Source: Bacteroidota bacterium
GTDB taxonomy: Bacteria > Bacteroidota > Bacteroidia > Palsa-948
Assembly (NCBI GenBank): GCA_016213405.1
Contig: JACRAM010000125.1
Span: 124,001 to 188,000 of the forward strand
Reading direction: 5' to 3'
DNA: 64,000 nt
Shown here: positions 7,795 through 16,000 of the stretch, piece after piece
Layout of the letters: every line of letters starts with the position of its first letter
Position numbering within the stretch: position 1 is the stretch's first letter
Made by a program: the position numbers and the translations under genes
Notes under the pieces: model-generated
The model's input: only the letters and a program-made list of their open reading frames with translations
What the model was told of the DNA's origin: nothing
Database searches by the model: none

Positions 7795-9666
7795 TTATTC
7801 ATCTCCTGTAAGAGATTTATCTTCTTCCTTTTCTTTTTTATGAATCATATCTCCTTCCAACATTCTTTTTTCAATTTCAGGACGTTTTATTGAATCTGTC
7901 AGATATTTTTCAACTATCAAACTTCCGATTGGTGCAGCCCATTGTGCACCCCATCCACCGTTTTCTACTGCCACGGCTACTGCAATCTTTGGGTTATCTC
8001 TTGGAGCGAAACATACAAACATCGAGTGGTCTTTTCCATGAGGGTTCTGTGCTGTTCCGGTTTTTGCGCACATTTCGATTCCTGAAATTTTTGAGGCAGC
8101 TGCTGTTCCGTTTTTAACGGCTTGACTCATGCCTTCAATCACTATACTATAGTAAGAAGTATCTGTAACAAGTGTATAATGTTTTTCTTTAAATCTATCG
8201 AGGGATGGATCATTTTCATTTCTGTCAATTGCTTTTACAGTATGCGGAATAAAATAATATCCTCTATTTGCAATGATGCAAACAGCATTTGCATTTTGTA
8301 ATGGAGTGATTCCAACTTCCCCCTGCCCGATGGCGAGAGAAATAATAGTGGAAGAATGCCATCGGTGCTCTCCGAATATTTTATTGTAATAAGGAATGGT
8401 TGGCAGTGATCCGCGAAGTTCATTAGGAATATCTGAATTAAGATGCGCTCCTATTCCGAAACCTGTAATATAATTTCTCCATACAGAAAACACAGCCTCC
8501 ATGGTTTTATATTTTTTGTTGTCCATCACGCTTTTGAATACGTGACAGAAATAAGTGTTGCACGAATGCTGAATAGCTGGTTCAAGAATTAAATACCCAT
8601 GACTTGCATCACATTTCAATTGTTTTGCGCCACCATAATTAAATCCACCCGCGCAGAAATAGGATGTCCCTGGAAAAAGAACTTTTTCATTTTGCCCGAC
8701 AAGCGACATGATAAGTTTAAAAGTGGAGCCGGGAGGATAAGAAGCCATTAACGCACGATTGAACAGCGGCTTCATAGAATCCAGCTGAAGTGCTCTGAAA
8801 TTTTTCGAAAGCGTGCTGCCTATGAGAAGATTAGGATCATAACTCGGACTGGAAACAAACGCAAGAATTTCTCCTGTGGACGGATCAATGGCGACAATGC
8901 TTCCGATTTTATTTTGCATCAGTTTTTCTCCATACTCCTGCAGAGCTGCGTCAAGAGTGCAAACCAAATCTTTTCCCGCACTTGCAATCGTATCATAGAT
9001 TCCATTCATGTAACTCCCTTGAGAACGGTTATGTACGTCCACCACTTCAATATGTATTCCTTTTATTCCTCGTAAAGGAATCTCGTATGCTTTTTCCATT
9101 CCGCTGATGCCGATGTAGTCACCATCTTTATAATAAATACTTGTATCCGTAATTTTTTCTGAAACTTCGCCCACATAACCAAGTAGATGGGCTGCAATAG
9201 GGTCGGGATATTTTCTGAGCGTTCGAGGCTGAAGAAAAAATCCTGAGAATTTATATAACCTTTCCTGAAGAATGGCGGAATGTTCAACGGAAATTTCTTT
9301 TTCAAATACAGACGGCTTCAGAGGGGAATTAGGCGCCAGTATTGCTTTTAGCATTTTCTTTTCAAAAGTTATTTTATCTATTCCAAGTGTTTTGCAAAAA
9401 TCTACGGTGTCAAAATCTTTTACCTGTTTAGGAATCACCATTAAATCATAAGCCGCCTGATTATACACGAGTCGTTTTCCTTTTCGGTCAAAAATATTTC
9501 CCCGAGCCGGATAATCGGTCATGTAGCGAAACGCCTGATTGCGCGCAGTGAGTTTGTACTGATCGTCAACTATCTGGATGTAAAATAGCCGTGCAAGAAA
9601 AATCATAATAATGGAAGAAAAAATCGCAATGATGACATATTGTCTGTCGGAGTACTGCGAAGTCAT
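7795..9666 (-). CDS. mrdA: Penicillin-binding protein 2 (elongasome transpeptidase)
   Basis: A 623-residue class B PBP that cross-links peptidoglycan during elongation. It has one N-terminal membrane anchor (VIIAIFSSIIMIFLARLFYI, ~11-30), a dimerisation/pedestal domain (GNIFDRKGKRLVYN, ~55) and a transpeptidase domain. Active-site motifs are all present: SxxK in YPPGSTFK (~308-315), SxN in SCNTYF (~368) and KTGT in AKTGTAQNPHG (~533). A charged C-terminal tail (KKEKEEDKSLTGDE) is unremarkable. Its start overlaps the mreD stop region by one base and rodA follows 12 bp downstream, so it is part of the mre operon. Confidence 0.95.
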   Translation of the reverse strand: MTSQYSDRQYVIIAIFSSIIMIFLARLFYIQIVDDQYKLTARNQAFRYMTDYPARGNIFDRKGKRLVYNQAAYDLMVIPKQVKDFDTVDFCKTLGIDKITFEKKMLKAILAPNSPLKPSVFEKEISVEHSAILQERLYKFSGFFLQPRTLRKYPDPIAAHLLGYVGEVSEKITDTSIYYKDGDYIGISGMEKAYEIPLRGIKGIHIEVVDVHNRSQGSYMNGIYDTIASAGKDLVCTLDAALQEYGEKLMQNKIGSIVAIDPSTGEILAFVSSPSYDPNLLIGSTLSKNFRALQLDSMKPLFNRALMASYPPGSTFKLIMSLVGQNEKVLFPGTSYFCAGGFNYGGAKQLKCDASHGYLILEPAIQHSCNTYFCHVFKSVMDNKKYKTMEAVFSVWRNYITGFGIGAHLNSDIPNELRGSLPTIPYYNKIFGEHRWHSSTIISLAIGQGEVGITPLQNANAVCIIANRGYYFIPHTVKAIDRNENDPSLDRFKEKHYTLVTDTSYYSIVIEGMSQAVKNGTAAASKISGIEMCAKTGTAQNPHGKDHSMFVCFAPRDNPKIAVAVAVENGGWGAQWAAPIGSLIVEKYLTDSIKRPEIEKRMLEGDMIHKKEKEEDKSLTGDE

Positions 9667-10178
9667 TACGATTTAGAATTAGAAAAGAAAAACTGGCTGA
9701 TAAAAACAAGTGTGAGCGTGAATATTGAACTGAGAATTACCCGGAAGAAAGTGGAGAAAAATTCAGAGAGGGAAAATATCTCCATGTAGAATAAAAATAA
9801 GTGATGCACCAGAACTAAAATTCCAGCATACGAGAAAAACCAACCGAAACCGAATTGCTGAATAGTTGGTTTTTGCACCACATCGTAGCCATCTCGCGGA
9901 GAAATTAATTTCAGAATGGGCTTACGGAGAAATGCCATGAGTACGGATGAGGCAGCGTGCAATCCCCCTGTATCTGCAAACATGTCAATACTGATGCCGA
10001 GCACGAACGCAAGCAGAAGCACGAGCCAATCGGCTGTCTGAAATGGAAGCATAAGGATGAAGAGCACATAGAGAAAAGGATTGAGGTAACCACTCAGTTG
10101 GATATTGTTCAGGATGAGAACTTGAAACAGAAGAAGAAAAAGAAATCGAATAATATTTCTTGTTACTTCGTTAATCAT
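9666..10178 (-). CDS. mreD: Rod shape-determining protein MreD
   Basis: A 170-residue membrane protein with about five hydrophobic segments (IIRFLFLLLFQVLILNNI; YVLFILMLPF; LVLLLAFVLGISIDMFADTGG; a C-terminal pair). The GISIDMFADTGGLHAASSVLMAF segment is typical of Bacteroidota MreD. It links MreC and the cytoplasmic MreB filament to the synthases. Its start lies within the last 8 bp of mreC and it abuts the PBP2 gene, so the genes are co-translated. Confidence 0.9.
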   Translation of the reverse strand: MINEVTRNIIRFLFLLLFQVLILNNIQLSGYLNPFLYVLFILMLPFQTADWLVLLLAFVLGISIDMFADTGGLHAASSVLMAFLRKPILKLISPRDGYDVVQKPTIQQFGFGWFFSYAGILVLVHHLFLFYMEIFSLSEFFSTFFRVILSSIFTLTLVFISQFFFSNSKS

Positions 10179-11001
10179 GCTGAGCGTTTTTTTCCAAAGT
10201 TGTTTGTTCTTCTTTCATTAGATTGTTCACAATATTCACGTATAATAAGCGATTGAAATCGGTAGATAATTTTATTGTAACATCATAAAAAGTATTGCCC
10301 GCAATCTTTTCAAACTCCTCAACAGTTCCAACCATAATTCCTTCAGGAAAGATAGAAGAATAGGAACTTGTTACAATTGTATCTCCTTTTGCAAGTTCAA
10401 GGTGAGAAGGAATTCGCTCCATCTCCGCATGCCATTCATCATTTCCGCTCCAAGTTAAAATAGCGTTTTCTCCAAACTTTTTTATGTTTACAGTAATACG
10501 CGTGTTCTCATGAAGCAGCGACATGACAGAGCAAAAATTATCTGATACATCCCTGACAATTCCTACAATTCCATCGCTGGAAATAACAGCCATTTCTTTT
10601 TTTACTCCCAGCTTTGAACCAACATTGAGCGTGAGATAATTTTTTCTGCGGTTGGTTGAATTGTTCACCACTTTTGCAATGAGATAAAAATATTGCTGCT
10701 TGAGTAATGAGTCTTTTACAGATACAGGAGTATTGCTTTGATGCATAAACGATTTGCTAAGCTGATTCCTTAGTATCACATTTTCTTCTGCCAGTTTTTT
10801 ATTTTCTTGCTTCAATCCGAAATAATCCGTGAAGCCAGAATAAGTTTCATAAATATTTCCCGCAATTGCATTGGATGAATTCAGAAAATGCGCACGCTGA
10901 AAATGATTATTCTGAATCACAAGATAAACGGAGAACGATTCGAGAAAAAGAAAAAGTATGATGTAATAATTTCGGGTGAGAAAGAGAATTAGATTTCGCA
11001 T
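10171..11001 (-). CDS. mreC: Rod shape-determining protein MreC
   Basis: A 276-residue bitopic protein: an N-terminal membrane anchor (NYYIILFLFLESFSVYLVIQ, ~11-30), a coiled-coil near 62-83 (LKQENKKLAEENVILRNQL), and two beta-barrel lobes (KVVNNSTNRRKNYLTLNVGSK split near 110-135; GIVGIVRDVS; EGIMVGTVEEFE). It organises the elongation complex in the periplasm. It lies 21 bp downstream of mreB and overlaps mreD. Confidence 0.93.
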   Translation of the reverse strand: MRNLILFLTRNYYIILFLFLESFSVYLVIQNNHFQRAHFLNSSNAIAGNIYETYSGFTDYFGLKQENKKLAEENVILRNQLSKSFMHQSNTPVSVKDSLLKQQYFYLIAKVVNNSTNRRKNYLTLNVGSKLGVKKEMAVISSDGIVGIVRDVSDNFCSVMSLLHENTRITVNIKKFGENAILTWSGNDEWHAEMERIPSHLELAKGDTIVTSSYSSIFPEGIMVGTVEEFEKIAGNTFYDVTIKLSTDFNRLLYVNIVNNLMKEEQTTLEKNAQHD

Positions 11002-11022
11002 CTCATTCGATAATGGTTTTCA

Positions 11023-12045
11023 TTATCTGATCAGGAACGGAAATTTATCTGCATTCTTCAGTGCAATTCCTGTTCCGCGCGCAACCGCGCGAAGTGGATC
11101 TTCCGCCACATGAACAGGAAGTTTTGTCTTAAGAGATATTCGTTTATCAAGCCCGCGAAGCAAAGCACCGCCTCCTGTAAGATAAATTCCTGTTCGGTAA
11201 ATATCAGCAGCCAATTCGGGGGGAGTAATTTCCAGCGCGTTCAGAATCGCTTCTTCAATTTTCGCAATGGATTTATCAAGCGCATGAGCAATTTCAGAAT
11301 AGGAAACAAAAATTTCTTTCGGCACTCCTGTCATCAAATCTCTTCCGTGAACAGGATAATCAGGAGGGGGATTATCTAGTTCGGGGATGGCAGCACCAAC
11401 CTCAATCTTGATTCTTTCCGCAGTGCGTTCGCCAATCAGAATATTATGTTGTCTGCGCATGTAATCTTCTATATCAGCAGTGAGTTCATCACCTGCAATG
11501 CGGATGGATTTATCGCAAACAATTCCGCCAAGCGCAATGATTGCAATGTCGCTTGTTCCACCACCAATATCCACAATCATATTTCCCATCGGCTCTTCCA
11601 CATCAATGCCGATACCGAGTGCGGCAGCCATCGGCTCATGAATGAGATAAACTTCTTTACCGCCAGCATGCTCTGCAGAATCTTTTACCGCCCGCTTTTC
11701 GACTTCCGTGATTCCGGAAGGGATACAAATAACCATACGAAGTGAAGGAGCAAACAATCTCCTACCGGGATTTATCATCTTTATCAATCCGCGAATCATA
11801 AATTCTGCTGCGTTGAAATCGGCAATAACTCCATCGCGGAGCGGACGAATAGTTTTTATGTTCTCGTGAGTTTTTCCATGCATCTGCATTGCCAGCTTGC
11901 CGACCGCAATCACTTTTCCTGAATTGCGCTCTATGGCAACAATAGAAGGTTCGTCAACCACTACTCTATCGTTGTGAATGATGACCGTGTTTGCCGTTCC
12001 GAGGTCAATTGCTATTTCTTGTGTGAGGAAACTAAAAAAGCCCAT
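11023..12045 (-). CDS. mreB: Rod shape-determining protein MreB
   Basis: A 340-residue actin-like ATPase that positions lateral wall synthesis. The nucleotide-binding motifs are present: DLGTANTVI (phosphate 1, ~15), MIVDIGGGTSDIAII (phosphate 2, ~160) and LTGGGALLRGLD (adenosine, ~290). N-terminal residues GFFSFLTQEIAIDLG match the family. It is the first mre gene; purH lies 104 bp upstream and the intervening DNA is made of heptanucleotide repeats. Confidence 0.96.
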   Translation of the reverse strand: MGFFSFLTQEIAIDLGTANTVIIHNDRVVVDEPSIVAIERNSGKVIAVGKLAMQMHGKTHENIKTIRPLRDGVIADFNAAEFMIRGLIKMINPGRRLFAPSLRMVICIPSGITEVEKRAVKDSAEHAGGKEVYLIHEPMAAALGIGIDVEEPMGNMIVDIGGGTSDIAIIALGGIVCDKSIRIAGDELTADIEDYMRRQHNILIGERTAERIKIEVGAAIPELDNPPPDYPVHGRDLMTGVPKEIFVSYSEIAHALDKSIAKIEEAILNALEITPPELAADIYRTGIYLTGGGALLRGLDKRISLKTKLPVHVAEDPLRAVARGTGIALKNADKFPFLIR

Positions 12046-12057
12046 AGAAAGAATGTA

Positions 12058-12134
12058 CGATTTACAATTTACAATTTAAAAATTCATAACTCAAATTTGC
12101 GATTACTAATGACTAAAGGATAATGACTAATGAC
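12058..12134. repeat. Array of 11 degenerate heptanucleotides between mreB and purH
   Basis: Read on the plus strand in 7-base steps: CGATTTA, CAATTTA, CAATTTA, AAAATTC, ATAACTC, AAATTTG, CGATTAC, TAATGAC, TAAAGGA, TAATGAC, TAATGAC. Nearly the whole intergenic region between mreB and purH has period 7. Confidence 0.85.
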
Positions 12135-12149
12135 TTTCTTATTAACAGA

Positions 12150-13676
12150 TTAATGTTTGAAATGGCGAGTGCCAGTTACCACCATCGCCATATTATTTTT
12201 GTCACAGCAATCAATCGAATCTTTATCCTTGATGGAACCTCCTGGCTGAACAACAGAGGTGATTCCTGCTTCATGCGCAATCTGAACACAATCTGGAAAT
12301 GGGAAAAAAGCATCCGATGCCATCGCTGCTCCTTTCAAATCAAATCTGAAAGTTTTTGCTTTTAGGATTGCCTGTTTAAGCGCATCTACGCGAGAAGTTT
12401 GTCCGACTCCGCTTGCAAGGAGTTGTTTATTCTTCGCTAAGACAATCGTGTTTGATTTTGTATGCTTCACAATTTTATTAGCGAAAACCAAATCAATCAA
12501 CTCCTCTTTCGCAGGAATTTTTTTTGTAACTGATTTCATGTCTGATTCAGTTTCAATCTTTGAATCTCTGTCTTGTTCTAAATATCCATTCAAAGTTGTA
12601 CGGATAATTTTTGAAGGAAGTTCGGTTGATTTCTGAATCAGAATGATTCTGTTTTGTTTTTGCTTGAGTATGTTCAGTGCATTTTCGTCATATGCTGGCG
12701 CGATAATCACTTCAAAGAAAAGCTTATTTATCTCCTGAGCAGTTTCTTCATCTACTTTTGCATTTGTAATCAGGACTCCACCGAAAGCGGAAATAGGATC
12801 GCCAGAAAATGCGTCTTGCCATGCTTCAACTAATTTCGGACGTGAAGACAGTCCGCAGGCGTTATTGTGTTTGAGAATAGCGAAAGTGGTTTCTGAAAAT
12901 TCAGCAATAAGGTTTACAGCAGCATCTACATCTAAAAGATTGTTGTATGAAAGTTCTTTTCCATTCAACTGAGAAAATATTTTTTCAAAGTCACCATAAA
13001 AGGTTCCTTTCTGATGAGGATTTTCTCCGTAACGAAGTATTTTTGATTTTGAAGCGGTACCGTTCATATTCGACATTGTAAGCTTTGGTTCTCCAGTAAA
13101 GTAAGAATGAATGGCAGTGTCATATTTCGAAGTAACTCCAAACGCTTTTGTAGCGAGATATTTTCTGTCTTCAAGTGATGAAACTCCTTTATTCTCATCC
13201 AGAATTTTCAGGAGGAATCCGTATTCGTTTTTTGAAGGAACAATTATCACATCATTAAAATTTTTTGCGCCAGCGCGGATGAGAGAAATTCCTCCTATGT
13301 CAATCTTTTCGATAATTTCTTTTTCATCTTTTGTTTTTGAAAGGGTTTCTTCAAACGGATACAAATCCACAATCACTAAATCAATCTCAGGAATCTGGTA
13401 TTCTTCCAGTTGGGAAGCGTCTTCATTTTTTTCTCTTCGGCTCAGAATTCCACCAAAAATTTTTGGATGAAGGGTTTTCACACGCCCGCCAAGAATGGAG
13501 GGATAGGAAGTGAGCTTTTCAACGGACGTAACTTGCACTCCAAGTTTCTCAATAAACTCCTGCGTTCCGCCCGTGCTGAAAATTGTTACGCCAAGTTCTT
13601 CTAGTTTTTTTACAATCGGTTCAAGATTGTCTTTATAGAAAACGGATATGAGAGCGCTTTTTATTTTTTTATTCAT
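12150..13676 (-). CDS. purH: Bifunctional AICAR transformylase / IMP cyclohydrolase
   Basis: A 508-residue PurH that carries out the last two steps of IMP synthesis: formylation of AICAR and ring closure. The N-terminal cyclohydrolase (MGS-like) domain shows STGGTQEFIEKLG (~34), GGRVKTLHPKIFGG (~64) and VDLYPFEETL (~104). The C-terminal transformylase shows RYGENPHQKGTFYG (~216), ILKHNNACGL (~270; Lys-His pair) and SDAFFPFPD (~466). The final VVQPGGSIKDKDSI ... MVVTGTRHFKH is complete. It heads the cluster that continues into mreB, a gene order seen in many Bacteroidota. Confidence 0.96.
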   Translation of the reverse strand: MNKKIKSALISVFYKDNLEPIVKKLEELGVTIFSTGGTQEFIEKLGVQVTSVEKLTSYPSILGGRVKTLHPKIFGGILSRREKNEDASQLEEYQIPEIDLVIVDLYPFEETLSKTKDEKEIIEKIDIGGISLIRAGAKNFNDVIIVPSKNEYGFLLKILDENKGVSSLEDRKYLATKAFGVTSKYDTAIHSYFTGEPKLTMSNMNGTASKSKILRYGENPHQKGTFYGDFEKIFSQLNGKELSYNNLLDVDAAVNLIAEFSETTFAILKHNNACGLSSRPKLVEAWQDAFSGDPISAFGGVLITNAKVDEETAQEINKLFFEVIIAPAYDENALNILKQKQNRIILIQKSTELPSKIIRTTLNGYLEQDRDSKIETESDMKSVTKKIPAKEELIDLVFANKIVKHTKSNTIVLAKNKQLLASGVGQTSRVDALKQAILKAKTFRFDLKGAAMASDAFFPFPDCVQIAHEAGITSVVQPGGSIKDKDSIDCCDKNNMAMVVTGTRHFKH

Positions 13677-13679
13677 TTA

Positions 13680-13775
13680 AATACAGATTCAAACAGATTT
13701 ATTCGGATGCATACGGAAAAAATTCATCTGTCTGAATCGTCCTTTTATCCGTTTGCATCTCGAAGAACAAAAGTA
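13680..13775. repeat. Imperfect inverted repeat upstream of purH
   Basis: CAGATTCAAACAGAT and CGGATGCATACGGA on the left are mirrored by ATCTGTCTGAATCG and TCCGTTTGCATC on the right, giving two paired arms. It lies in the 222-bp gap between purH and the divergent permease gene. It probably belongs to the interspersed-repeat load of this genome; a regulatory role is possible but not shown. Confidence 0.55.
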
Positions 13776-13864
13776 TGATTTTACCTGCTACTAAAGTACG
13801 AATCTTTACTGATGTACTAATCTAAGTGGGTTTTGCCTTCATTAGTATATTCGCACCCAATTAG

Positions 13865-13886
13865 TCCCGAAGGGATGCCTTCGGCA
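13865..13886. repeat. Small palindrome upstream of the permease gene
   Basis: The perfect 7-bp stem CCGAAGG (13867-13873) / CCTTCGG (13878-13884) with loop GATG lies inside TAGTCCCGAAGGGATGCCTTC. It is 15 bp upstream of the ATG at 13899. Similar 'AGTCCCGAAGGGA' repeats are common between genes in Bacteroidota (from memory). Confidence 0.6.
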
Positions 13887-13898
13887 TAATTTAGTAGA

Positions 13899-15143
13899 AT
13901 GCTTTTTCTTACTCTCTTCAAAGAAAGTTTTCTCTTCGCCATACAAGCGCTGGTGACGAACAAGCTGAGAAGTTTTCTTTCCCTGCTTGGAATAACTATT
14001 GGAATTTTTGCCATCATTTCTGTTTTCACAATGACGGATTCACTTGAATTCAAACTGCGCGATAGTGTAAAATCGCTTGGCGATAACGTCATCTATATTC
14101 AGAAATGGCCATGGACTTTCGGTCCGGATTATCCCTGGTGGAAATACATGAATCGCCCAGTACCGAACATCAGTGAATTGGATGAAGTTCGGAGAGTGTG
14201 CCTGAAAGGTGAGTCATTTGCTTTCATGGTTTCAGCAAGAGGAACTGCAAAGTATAGAAGCAACAGCGTGGAGAATTCTGATTTGCAATGTGTGTCGCAT
14301 GAATATGATAAGATTCGTTCATTTGAAATCGTGAATGGAAGATATTTTTCCGAAACGGAATCATCAAGCGGGAGAGCCGTTTGCATCATAGGGAATACAA
14401 TCGCAGAGGGTTTATTTGAGAGCGAAGACCCCATCGGTAAAACAATAAAAGTGCGCGATAGCAAATTGGCAGTAATTGGCGTTTTGAAAAAAGAAGGAGA
14501 GAGCATGATAGGAAGCAATGTTGATACTCAAGTTCTCATTCCGATAAATTACGCGCGCAACATTGTTGATTTACGTAGTGATAGATTTGAACCGGTGATT
14601 CTCGTGAAAGCAAAGCAGGGAGTTTCAAATGATGAGTTGATTGATGAACTTACAGGAATCATGCGCGGAATCAGAAAACTGAAACCCATTGCTGAAGATG
14701 ATTTTGCCTTGAATCAAACATCTATGCTCTCTGCGCAAGTCGGAGATTTATTTAATGTAGTTGGAATTGCCGGATGGATCATTGGCGGATTTTCAATTTT
14801 AGTTGGCGGATTCGGAATTGCAAATATTATGTTTGTGTCTGTAAAGGAAAGAACCAACCTTATTGGAATTCAGAAATCTCTTGGTGCGAAAAATTATTTT
14901 ATACTCTTGCAATTTCTTGCTGAAGCGATAATGCTTTCCATCATAGGAGGAATTATCGGACTTCTTTTGATTTACGGAGGAACTTTTATAGTGGAAAGTT
15001 TAATGGAAATGGAAGTGAATCTCACGCAATCAAACATTATTCTTGGTTTAACAATCTCCGCGTTGATTGGAGTTGTCTCGGGGTTCGTGCCTGCCTACAA
15101 CGCTTCGCAACTAGATCCTGTAGAAGCAATACGCACAAATTAG
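13899..15143 (+). CDS. ABC transporter permease (MacB/FtsX family)
   Basis: A 414-residue MacB-like permease. One transmembrane helix lies near the N-terminus (RSFLSLLGITIGIFAIISVF, ~24-43), then a large periplasmic MacB_PCD domain (~45-280), then three helices in the FtsX domain (~285-305, 335-365, 385-405). Motifs NKLRSFLSLLGITIGI and ALRTN-like ending DPVEAIRTN are typical. The partner ATPase is not in this window. These proteins act in efflux or lipoprotein/peptide export driven by an ATPase in trans; the substrate here is unknown. Confidence 0.88.
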   Translation: MLFLTLFKESFLFAIQALVTNKLRSFLSLLGITIGIFAIISVFTMTDSLEFKLRDSVKSLGDNVIYIQKWPWTFGPDYPWWKYMNRPVPNISELDEVRRVCLKGESFAFMVSARGTAKYRSNSVENSDLQCVSHEYDKIRSFEIVNGRYFSETESSSGRAVCIIGNTIAEGLFESEDPIGKTIKVRDSKLAVIGVLKKEGESMIGSNVDTQVLIPINYARNIVDLRSDRFEPVILVKAKQGVSNDELIDELTGIMRGIRKLKPIAEDDFALNQTSMLSAQVGDLFNVVGIAGWIIGGFSILVGGFGIANIMFVSVKERTNLIGIQKSLGAKNYFILLQFLAEAIMLSIIGGIIGLLLIYGGTFIVESLMEMEVNLTQSNIILGLTISALIGVVSGFVPAYNASQLDPVEAIRTN

Positions 15144-15150
15144 CGCAAGA

Positions 15151-15222
15151 ACCAAATAGCAAATATCAAATCACAAATAAATTCCAACACCCAAATACAA
15201 AAATTCAAACAATAAAAAGCAA
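15151..15222. repeat. Left heptad-repeat arm flanking the four-helix-bundle gene
   Basis: Period-7 units such as AAATAGC, AAATATC, AAATCAC, AAATAAA, TTCCAAC run up to the ATG at 15224. It contains CAAATCACAAATAAAT (15167-15182), which recurs inverted at 15617-15632 on the other side of the gene. The two arms are inverted relative to each other over about 60 bp. Confidence 0.8.
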
Positions 15223-15223
15223 A

Positions 15224-15586
15224 ATGTTAAAAGAAGAAAAGAAGCCAGTTTATGATTTAGAAGAAAGAACTTTTCAGTTTGCAAAGCGAGTTAGGCTATA
15301 TGTAAAAAATCTTCCTAAAACAACAGCTAACATTGAAGACGGAAAACAAATAATCAGAGCGTCTGGTTCTGTTGGCGCAAATTATATAGAAGCGAATGAA
15401 GCATTAAGCGACAAAGATTTTCGCATGAGAATTAAAATTTCCAGAAAGGAATCAAAGGAAAGCGCTTATTTCTTGCGATTGATTTATGAAACAAATTCTT
15501 CTGAGTTTGAAAAAGAGGGACGGCTATTACAAGATGAAGCAGTGCAATTAAAAAAGATTTTTTCAACCATTATCAATAAATCTTGA
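15224..15586 (+). CDS. Four-helix-bundle protein (23S rRNA IVS protein / S23 family)
   Basis: A 120-residue all-helical protein of the four-helix-bundle (S23, intervening-sequence protein) family. Conserved features are FAKRVRLYVKNLP (~19-31), QIIRASGSVGANYIEANEA (~43-61), FRMRIKISRKESKESAYFL (~66-84) and the C-terminal EAVQLKKIFSTII. Relatives are found inside intervening sequences of 23S rRNA genes and as stand-alone genes; their molecular role is unsettled. Here the gene is flanked on both sides by inverted, heptad-periodic arms (15151-15222 and 15584-15648), so the transcript could fold into a stem with the gene in the loop. Confidence 0.9.
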   Translation: MLKEEKKPVYDLEERTFQFAKRVRLYVKNLPKTTANIEDGKQIIRASGSVGANYIEANEALSDKDFRMRIKISRKESKESAYFLRLIYETNSSEFEKEGRLLQDEAVQLKKIFSTIINKS

Positions 15587-15648
15587 TTGTTTTGAATTTG
15601 GATTTTCATATTTGGTATTTATTTGTGATTTGTTATTTGTATTTTGGA
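15584..15648. repeat. Right heptad-repeat arm flanking the four-helix-bundle gene
   Basis: Units TTTGAAT, TTGGATT, TTCATAT, TTGGTAT, TTATTTG, TGATTTG, TTATTTG, TATTTTG. It is the inverted counterpart of 15151-15222, with a 16-bp exact match at 15617-15632. It ends about 11 bp before the ATG of the next gene. Confidence 0.8.
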
Positions 15649-15658
15649 ATTTAAACTT

Positions 15659-16000
15659 ATGGAAATAGTAAGAAAACGCCCGATCATTCTCACCATCATC
15701 TGCATCATAGGAATTTTATGGAGTTTGTTGAATTTCATTTTTGTTTTTTCTCCTTTTATAAAGAAAATCTCTGACTGGGCTCCCGCGATTTATGGAATTA
15801 TTGTGGCGATTCAGTTTATTTCTTTCATCGGAATCTGGCACATGAAACGATGGGGAGTGCATCTTTTTATTTCCGCGTTCTTTGCCAAAATAATTTTCTC
15901 TATCCTGATTGACGATGTGAGTTATATGGGAATTGTTCTCTCTGTGATTTTCACAATCTTCTTCCTGGTTTATTACAGGAGGATGGATGAGGAACTGTAA
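15659..16000 (+). CDS. Small polytopic membrane protein of unknown function
   Basis: A 113-residue protein with about four transmembrane segments (PIILTIICIIGILWSLLNFI, ~7-26; APAIYGIIVAIQFISFIGIW; WGVHLFISAFFAKIIFSILI; GIVLSVIFTIFFLVYY). The ATG at 15659 (MEIVRKRP) is preferred over a TTG at 15644 that lies in the repeat arm. It ends directly against the convergent mfd stop codon. No known family is recognised with certainty. Confidence 0.7.
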   Translation: MEIVRKRPIILTIICIIGILWSLLNFIFVFSPFIKKISDWAPAIYGIIVAIQFISFIGIWHMKRWGVHLFISAFFAKIIFSILIDDVSYMGIVLSVIFTIFFLVYYRRMDEEL

